Positions 35,913 through 42,113 of a stretch of 42,113 bases of DNA are shown one piece after another. How positions within the stretch are numbered: the stretch's first letter is position 1; each line of letters starts with the position of its first letter. A program made the position numbers and the translations under genes. The notes under the pieces were generated by a model, which saw nothing but the letters and a program-made list of their open reading frames with translations, did no database searches and was not told where the DNA came from. Origin of the DNA: Massilia sp. HP4 (GTDB taxonomy: Bacteria; Pseudomonadota; Gammaproteobacteria; Burkholderiales; Burkholderiaceae_D). Location: the NCBI RefSeq assembly GCF_005222695.1, contig NZ_STGG01000008.1, forward strand, positions 1 through 42,113. The letters are read 5' to 3'.

Positions 35913-36584
35913 TCACAGTTGCCCGTTCTCGGCAAAGGAATGCACGTGGTTGCCTGCCACCACGAAGTGATCCAGCACCCGGATATCGACCAGCGACAGC
36001 GCCTGTACCAGCGCGCTCGTCAGGCGCAGGTCGGCTTCGCTGGGCTCGGCCACGCCGGAAGGGTGGTTATGCGCCAGGATCACCGCCGCCGCATTGCGCC
36101 GCAGCGCCGCCTTGACCACCTCGCGAGGATAGACACTCGTGTGCGTCAGGGTCCCCCTGAACATTTCCTCGCAATTGATCAGTCGATTCTTCACGTCCAG
36201 GAACAGCACCATGAACGATTCATGCGTCTGCAGCGCGAACTGGCTGCGCAGGTAGTGGCGCACCGCCTCGGGCGAACACAGCGCTTCGCGCCGGAACTGC
36301 TCGGCCACCACGCGCCGCGCCAGTTCGAGCGCAGCCTGCAACTGGGCGTACTTGGCCGGCCCCAGCCCGTGCAGCCGGCCGAATTCGCCCGAATCGGCAT
36401 GCAATAGCCGGTGCAGCGAGCCGAAATGCGCCAGGGTGTCGCCGGCCAGGGTCACCGCACTCTTGCCGGCCACGCCCACGCGCAGGAAGATCGCCAGCAA
36501 TTCGGTGTCCGACAGCGCATTCGGCCCGTCGCGCAGCAGGCGCTCGCGGGGACGGTCCTGTTCGGGCCAGTCGCAGATTCCCAT
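35913..36584 (-). CDS. radC: RadC-family JAB/MPN+ domain protein
   Basis: A 223-residue cytosolic protein. The N-terminal helix-hairpin-helix-like UPF0758 part begins [20 protein letters not shown] and includes [20 protein letters not shown]. The JAB domain (about 100-223) carries a complete metal motif, [15 protein letters not shown] (His-x-His ... Ser-x-x-Asp). Despite the name, a direct repair role is not established for the family. Start at MGICDWP, a usual RadC start; an upstream in-frame ATG at 36617 is rejected. Divergent from slpA. Confidence 0.94.
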   Translation of the reverse strand: MGICDWPEQDRPRERLLRDGPNALSDTELLAIFLRVGVAGKSAVTLAGDTLAHFGSLHRLLHADSGEFGRLHGLGPAKYAQLQAALELARRVVAEQFRREALCSPEAVRHYLRSQFALQTHESFMVLFLDVKNRLINCEEMFRGTLTHTSVYPREVVKAALRRNAAAVILAHNHPSGVAEPSEADLRLTSALVQALSLVDIRVLDHFVVAGNHVHSFAENGQL

Positions 36585-36686
36585 GTTTGATTCCTCGCCA
36601 AAAAAAGAGGCAGCCAAGGCGCAAGCCGCGCGCGTGGCTTACAATAGCGCTTTGCCTGATCAGGTATGCCTGCAACCACAAAGAAC

Positions 36687-37139
36687 ATGTCCAACGCTGC
36701 TCCCGTCGTCAACGAATCCTCTTACCTGACCCTGCATTACCGCCTGGCAGTTGCCGGTGGTTCTGATGTGGTCACGACCTTCAATGGCACGCCGGCCACC
36801 TTGCTGCTGGGCCAGGGCCAACTGGCGCCTTTCCTCGAGCAACGCCTGATCGGCCTTCCAGAAGGCACGCACCAGACCTTCGAGCTCAGCGCTGTCGAAG
36901 CGTTCGGCGAGCGTAACCCGGAGCTGATCCAGTCGGTGTCGAAGGCGACCCTGGAAGACAATTCGGTGCCGGGCGCCGAGTACAACGTGGGTGAAGTGGT
37001 CGAGTTCAATGCACCCAAGGGCGGCCGCTTTGCCGGCGTGCTGCTGGAAATGCGCGACGATTCGGCCCTGTTCGATTTCAACCATCCGATGGCCGGCCGC
37101 GCCCTGCAATTCGAAGTGAAACTGATTTCGGTCCTGTAA
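36687..37139 (+). CDS. slpA: FKBP-type peptidyl-prolyl isomerase, SlpA-like
   Basis: Cytosolic cis-trans prolyl isomerase/chaperone of the SlyD/SlpA group, about 150 residues. It shows [12 protein letters not shown], the FKBP flap with an inserted IF domain ([19 protein letters not shown]), and [16 protein letters not shown] at the end, the family signature NHPLAGxxLxF. There is no His-rich tail, so it is SlpA- rather than SlyD-like. Start: 36687 (MSNAAPV) by family comparison; 36666 would add 7 residues. The ispH reading frame begins directly after, the known slpA-ispH arrangement. Confidence 0.92.
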   Translation: MSNAAPVVNESSYLTLHYRLAVAGGSDVVTTFNGTPATLLLGQGQLAPFLEQRLIGLPEGTHQTFELSAVEAFGERNPELIQSVSKATLEDNSVPGAEYNVGEVVEFNAPKGGRFAGVLLEMRDDSALFDFNHPMAGRALQFEVKLISVL

Positions 37140-37171
37140 TCATGGACGCAGGCGGAAACGAAGGAAACATG

Positions 37172-38131
37172 ATGGAAAACGAAATTCTGCTGGCCCAGCC
37201 GCGCGGCTTTTGCGCCGGCGTCGATCGCGCGATCGAGATCGTCGAGCGCGCGCTGAAACAATTTGGTGCGCCAATTTATGTGCGCCACGAGATCGTGCAC
37301 AACGCCTATGTGGTCGAAGACCTGCGCAACAAGGGCGCGATCTTCATCGAAGAACTCGAAGACGTCCCCTCGGGCAACACGCTGGTGTTCTCGGCCCACG
37401 GCGTCTCGAAAGCCGTGCGCGCCGACGCCGAGGCGCGCGGCCTGACCATTTTCGATGCCACCTGCCCGCTGGTGACCAAGGTCCACGTCGAAGTGGCCAA
37501 GATGCGCAAGCAGGGCGCCGAGATCATCATGATCGGCCACGACGGCCACCCCGAAGTCGAAGGCACCATGGGCCAGGCCGAAGAAGGCATGCACCTGGTC
37601 GAGACGGTCGAGGACGTGCAAACGCTGCAGGTGCGCAATCCGGATCTGCTGGCCTATGTCTCGCAGACCACGCTGTCGGTCGACGACACCCTGGACATCA
37701 TTGCCGCGCTCAAGGCGCGCTTCCCGAACATCATCGAGCCGAAGAAGGGCGACATCTGCTACGCCACCACCAACCGCCAGGAAGCCGTCAAGTTCATGGC
37801 GCCGCAGGTCGAGGTCGTGGTGGTCGTGGGCAGCCCGAACAGCTCGAACTCGAACCGCCTGCGCGAAGTGGCCGAAAAAATGGGTACGCCGGCCTATATG
37901 GTCGACAATGCCGGCAAGATCGATCCAAGCTGGATCGAGGGCAAGAAGCGGATCGGCGTCACCGCCGGCGCCTCGGCCCCGGAAGTGCTGGTGCAGGCCG
38001 TGATCGACCGCCTGAAGGACTTGGGCGCGGCCAGCGTGCGTGCGCTGGAAGGCGTCGAGGAACACGTGACTTTCCCGCTGCCGAAAGGCCTGGATGGCGT
38101 ACGTCCTGAGCCATCGTCGTCCGCAGCCTGA
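37172..38131 (+). CDS. ispH: 4-hydroxy-3-methylbut-2-enyl diphosphate reductase
   Basis: Last step of the MEP isoprenoid pathway: reductive dehydration of HMBPP to IPP and DMAPP, cytosolic, with an Fe4S4 cluster held by three cysteines. These are Cys14 ([13 protein letters not shown]), Cys98 (DATCPLV) and Cys196 ([11 protein letters not shown]). 319 residues, normal length. The active-site His and Thr stretches ([19 protein letters not shown]) are also present. Start chosen at MENEILL because GAAGGA lies 7 nt upstream; the in-frame ATG at 37142 is just after the slpA stop and less likely. Co-transcribed with slpA. Confidence 0.97.
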   Translation: MENEILLAQPRGFCAGVDRAIEIVERALKQFGAPIYVRHEIVHNAYVVEDLRNKGAIFIEELEDVPSGNTLVFSAHGVSKAVRADAEARGLTIFDATCPLVTKVHVEVAKMRKQGAEIIMIGHDGHPEVEGTMGQAEEGMHLVETVEDVQTLQVRNPDLLAYVSQTTLSVDDTLDIIAALKARFPNIIEPKKGDICYATTNRQEAVKFMAPQVEVVVVVGSPNSSNSNRLREVAEKMGTPAYMVDNAGKIDPSWIEGKKRIGVTAGASAPEVLVQAVIDRLKDLGAASVRALEGVEEHVTFPLPKGLDGVRPEPSSSAA

Positions 38132-38209
38132 ACTTTATTTTTCGTAAAGCCAGAAAAGAAAATTTGCTACAGCACGGATTTACCGTGATTAGTTTTCCAA
38201 AAGCCAAGT

Positions 38210-38215
38210 TATGAT
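38210..38215 (+). promoter_or_regulatory. Candidate -10 element of the liv leader
   Basis: TATGAT, about 20 nt before the leader ORF. No good -35 box is seen 16-18 bp upstream, so the promoter is weak or needs an activator. Confidence 0.3.
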
Positions 38216-38234
38216 GTGGCGCTCGAAAATTATC

Positions 38235-38270
38235 ATGGTAGCCATGACCATGAACGGCACTTCGGGGTAA
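38235..38270 (+). CDS. Possible leader peptide upstream of livH (11 codons)
   Basis: ATG to TAA encodes MVAMTMNGTSG. Its stop codon falls in the apical loop region of the terminator hairpin that follows. There is no clear Shine-Dalgarno, and branched-chain codons are not enriched (one Val), which weakens a classical attenuation reading. An overlapping 6-bp palindrome (TCATGG-TAG-CCATGA, 38233-38247) covers its start codon. Short ORFs arise by chance, so confidence is low. Confidence 0.25.
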   Translation: MVAMTMNGTSG

Positions 38271-38291
38271 AGCCCGTGGTGCCGTTTTTTT
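38253..38291 (+). terminator. Terminator/attenuator hairpin in the livH leader
   Basis: AACGGCAC (38253-38260) pairs with GTGCCGTT (38279-38286), with an inner CGGG/CCCG helix, and is followed by seven T (38285-38291). It is 27 nt before the livH ATG. It may terminate ispH, or attenuate a transcript starting near 38222. Confidence 0.75.
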
Positions 38292-38318
38292 GCAAGGCAG
38301 AATACAACAGGCGGAACG

Positions 38319-39248
38319 ATGGAAACCTTTATCCAACAGATACTGAACGGCCTGGTGCTGGGCAGTATGTATGCGCTGGTCGCGCTCGGCTATACGATGG
38401 TGTATGGCGTGCTCAACCTGATCAACTTCGCCCATGGCGACGTGCTGATGATCGGCGCCATGCTCGGCCTGACCATCCTGCAATTGTTGGAGGCTTATAT
38501 TCCCGGGCTGCCCGGCTATGTGCAGCTGGCGCTGGCCATCCTCGGCGCGATTCCGCTCACCATGCTGGTCAGCATCCTGATTGAGCGCGTCGCCTACCGC
38601 CGCCTGCGCAATGCGCCGCGCCTGGCGCCCCTGATCACGGCGATCGGCGTCTCGATCCTGCTGCAGACCTTCGCCATGATGATCTGGGGCCGCAGCCCGA
38701 TCCCGTTCCCGCAACTGCTGTCGTCCGAACCGATCATGGTCGGCGGCGCCATGATCTCGCAGACGCAAGTGCTGCTGCTGGTGCTGGCCGCCGTCGCGAT
38801 GGGCGCCCTGGTGCTGCTGGTCGAGCGCACCAGGATGGGCCGCGCGATGCGCGCCGTGGCCGAGAACCCGCGCGTGGCCGGCCTGATGGGCGTCGATTCA
38901 AACCGCGTGATCGTCGCCACCTTCGCCATCGGCGCCGCGCTGGCCGCCGTCGCCGGCGTGATGTGGGGCGCCAACTATGCCTCGATCACCTTCACCATGG
39001 GCGTGCTGCCCGGCCTGAAAGCCTTCTGCGCCGCGGTGCTGGGCGGGATCGGCAACATCTATGGCGCCATGCTCGGCGGCCTGCTGCTGGGGATTATCGA
39101 AGCGCTCGGCGCCGGCTATATCGGCGACCTGACCGGCGGCTTCCTCGGCAGCCACTACCAGGACATTTTCGCCTTCGTGGTGCTGATCCTCGTGCTCACC
39201 CTGCGTCCGTCCGGCATCATGGGCGAGCGCGTGGCCGACCGCGCATGA
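38319..39248 (+). CDS. livH: Branched-chain amino acid ABC transporter permease LivH
   Basis: Inner-membrane permease of a HAAT-family importer, 309 residues with about eight hydrophobic segments. It opens with IQQILNGLVLGSMYALVALG and YTMVYGVLNLINFAHGDVLM, classical LivH, and contains the EAA-like loop RAVAENPRVAGLMGVD. GGCGGAA Shine-Dalgarno. First gene of livHMGF, 16 nt before livM. No periplasmic binding protein gene (livK/livJ) is in the window. Confidence 0.95.
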   Translation: METFIQQILNGLVLGSMYALVALGYTMVYGVLNLINFAHGDVLMIGAMLGLTILQLLEAYIPGLPGYVQLALAILGAIPLTMLVSILIERVAYRRLRNAPRLAPLITAIGVSILLQTFAMMIWGRSPIPFPQLLSSEPIMVGGAMISQTQVLLLVLAAVAMGALVLLVERTRMGRAMRAVAENPRVAGLMGVDSNRVIVATFAIGAALAAVAGVMWGANYASITFTMGVLPGLKAFCAAVLGGIGNIYGAMLGGLLLGIIEALGAGYIGDLTGGFLGSHYQDIFAFVVLILVLTLRPSGIMGERVADRA

Positions 39249-39264
39249 CGAGAGGACGACGACC

Positions 39265-40475
<1,211 letters not shown>

Positions 40476-40476
<1 letters not shown>

Positions 40477-41261
40477 TGAGTGAACAGACCATGAGCGAAC
40501 CAGTCCTCCTGAATATCGCCGGCGTGAACAAGCGCTTCGGCGGCCTGCAGGCGCTGACCGACGTCGGCATCCGGATCATGCAGGGCCAGATCTATGGCTT
40601 GATTGGCCCCAACGGCGCCGGCAAGACCACCTTCTTCAACGTGATCACGGGCCTGTACCAGCCCGACAGCGGCACCTTCGAGCTGGCCGGCAAGCCGTAT
40701 TCGCCGTCGGCGCCGCACGACGTGGCCAGGGCCGGCATCGCGCGCACCTTCCAGAATATCCGCCTGTTCGGCGAGATGAGCGCCCTGGAAAACGTGATGG
40801 TCGGCCGCCACGTGCGCACCAGGCAGGGCGTGCTGGGCGCGATCCTGCGCCACAAGGCGGCGCGCGAAGAGGAAGCCGCGATCCGCCTGCGCGCGCAAGA
40901 GCTGCTCGAATTCGTCGGCATCGGCCAGTTCGCCAACCGCACCGCCAAGTACCTGTCGTACGGCGACCAGCGCCGCCTGGAGATCGCGCGCGCGCTGGCC
41001 ACCGATCCGCAGCTGCTGGCGCTGGACGAACCGGCGGCCGGCATGAACGCGACCGAGAAGCTGGCGCTGCGCGAGCTGCTGGTGAAAATCAAGGCCGAGG
41101 GCCGGACCGTGCTGCTGATCGAGCACGACGTCAAGCTCATGATGGGCCTGTGCGACCGCATTACGGTGCTCGAATACGGCAAGCAGATCGCCGAAGGCCT
41201 GCCCGCCGAGATCCAGAAAAACCAGGCCGTGATCGACGCCTATCTTGGAGGCGCCCACTGA
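40476..41261 (+). CDS. livG: Branched-chain amino acid ABC transporter ATPase LivG
   Basis: Cytosolic ATPase subunit of 261 residues. Walker A GPNGAGKTTFFN, a Q-loop in ARTFQNIRLF, the LivG-specific insertion between them and the signature LSYGDQRRLEIARAL, Walker B LLALDEPAAGMN and the switch His in IEHDVKLMM. I use the ATG overlapping the livM stop; MSEPVLL at 40491 is an alternative. The livF start overlaps its stop by one base. Confidence 0.96.
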
Positions 41262-41983
41262 TGGCTGAACCGATCCTGAAAATCTCCGGCCTGAAGGTCG
41301 CCTACGGCGGCATCAAGGCAGTCAAGGGCATCGACCTCGAGGTCGCAAAGGGCGAGCTGGTGACGCTGATCGGCGCCAACGGCGCCGGCAAGACCACGAC
41401 CCTGAAAGCCATCACCGGCACGCTCCCGCCGTGCAAGGTGGAGGGCGACATCAGTTATCTCGGCCAGCCGCTGCGCAGCACGCAGTCGTTCCGCATGGTG
41501 CGGCAAAAGCTGGCCATGGTGCCGGAAGGGCGGGGCGTGTTCACCCGCATGTCGATCCACGAGAACCTGTTGATGGGCGCGTATACACGCGACGACCAGG
41601 CCGGGATCGATGCCGATATCGAGAAGTGGTACACGGTATTCCCGCGCCTGAAAGAGCGTTCGACCCAGCTGGCCGGCACCCTGTCGGGCGGCGAGCAGCA
41701 GATGCTGGCCATGGCGCGCGCATTGATGTGCCATCCGACCCTGCTGCTGCTGGACGAGCCGTCGATGGGCCTGGCGCCGATCATGGTCGAGAAGATCTTC
41801 GAGGTGATCCGCGACGTGTCGCGCCAGGGCATCACGATCCTGCTGGTGGAGCAGAACGCCAAGCTGGCGCTGCAGGCCGCGGACCGCGGCTATGTGATGG
41901 ATTCCGGCGCGATCACCATGACCGGCAATGCGCGCGATATGTTGAACGATCCGCGGGTGCAGGCGGCATATCTGGGCGAGTAA
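41261..41983 (+). CDS. livF: Branched-chain amino acid ABC transporter ATPase LivF
   Basis: Second ATPase subunit, 240 residues, the usual LivF length. Walker A GANGAGKTTTLKAI, Q-loop in MVPEGRGVFTRMS with the LivF-typical PEGR, signature LSGGEQQMLAMARALM, Walker B LLLLDEPSMGLAP and switch region LLVEQNAK. Start overlaps the livG stop in TGATG. Last gene of the operon; no T-tract terminator is seen before the window ends, only the inverted repeat. Confidence 0.96.
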   Translation: MAEPILKISGLKVAYGGIKAVKGIDLEVAKGELVTLIGANGAGKTTTLKAITGTLPPCKVEGDISYLGQPLRSTQSFRMVRQKLAMVPEGRGVFTRMSIHENLLMGAYTRDDQAGIDADIEKWYTVFPRLKERSTQLAGTLSGGEQQMLAMARALMCHPTLLLLDEPSMGLAPIMVEKIFEVIRDVSRQGITILLVEQNAKLALQAADRGYVMDSGAITMTGNARDMLNDPRVQAAYLGE

Positions 41984-42009
41984 TCGCCCGGGTGGCGTGC
42001 AAACGGTAG

Positions 42010-42113
42010 GGTTGGCGGCTTCGCCGCCGACGCGTCGATCGTTATCGACTCCGATGTCGTGCCGGATGATCTTGCTGCCAACCATCACCGCGTCGGCGGC
42101 GCAGCCGCCAACC
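42010..42113. repeat. Nested inverted repeat at the window end
   Basis: 25-nt arms at 42010-42034 and 42089-42113 are complementary at 24 of 25 positions. Each arm is itself a hairpin: GGCGGC-TTC-GCCGCC on the left, and its near mirror on the right. The 54-bp centre has no ORF. The right arm stops at the window edge, so the repeat may extend further. It resembles a REP/BIME-type or small palindromic intergenic element and may also end liv transcription. Confidence 0.75.

Noticed and set aside
42010..42113. Insertion sequence ends with terminal inverted repeats
   Set aside because: Only 54 bp lie between the arms and no transposase frame exists, so it is a palindromic element at most.

Overview
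The window is GC-rich bacterial chromosome, densely coding, with most genes starting behind a Shine-Dalgarno sequence. The gene content points to a betaproteobacterium of the order Burkholderiales, most likely the Oxalobacteraceae (Massilia/Telluria-like). The reasons are a homodimeric-type PDH operon aceE-aceF-lpdA whose E3 carries its own lipoyl domain, the rpmG/rpmB-radC-slpA-ispH neighbourhood, a PEP-CTERM exoprotein, and families of small Cys-containing periplasmic proteins. The genus is inferred from memory of such gene sets, not from a search.

Layout. 1-7500: folD (minus strand) diverges from the pyruvate dehydrogenase operon, which has a clear sigma70-type promoter and a palindrome just upstream. 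7500-8400: a cluster of inverted and direct intergenic repeats followed by two small genes of unknown function. 8480-13500: a TetR-type repressor divergent from an EmrA-EmrB-NodT tripartite drug efflux operon. 13535-17850: a DPP III-like zinc hydrolase, a methyl-accepting chemotaxis protein and a small secreted HEXXH protein. 17975-19556: two tandem paralogous periplasmic proteins, the second extended by a BON domain, with a shared promoter-like block. 19717-22826: an HDOD protein, a choice-of-anchor A/PEP-CTERM exoprotein and an AraJ-like MFS exporter. 22965-24728: yigZ, two identical tRNA-Lys(TTT) genes and a four-helix membrane protein between them. 24802-28067: a GspE/PilB-type ATPase behind a spermidine-synthase-like gene, then a glycine-zipper envelope protein. 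28443-33564: an orphan barstar-like gene, purN, an RsmB-type rRNA methyltransferase, an MscS channel and a fatty acid desaturase with an unusual helical tail. 33625-38131: a DUF418 membrane protein, ribosomal proteins L33 and L28, radC, and slpA-ispH. 38319-41983: livHMGF, the membrane and ATPase parts of a branched-chain amino acid ABC importer, preceded by an attenuator-like leader. The window closes in a nested inverted repeat.

Most of the window is housekeeping or ordinary accessory DNA. I found no CRISPR array, insertion sequence, prophage or recognisable defence cluster. The observations most worth checking are the liv leader (an 11-codon ORF whose stop lies in the loop of a terminator hairpin), the desaturase tail that resembles the C-terminal region of ISL3-type transposases, the orphan barstar, and the tandem paralogs with a duplicated promoter block.
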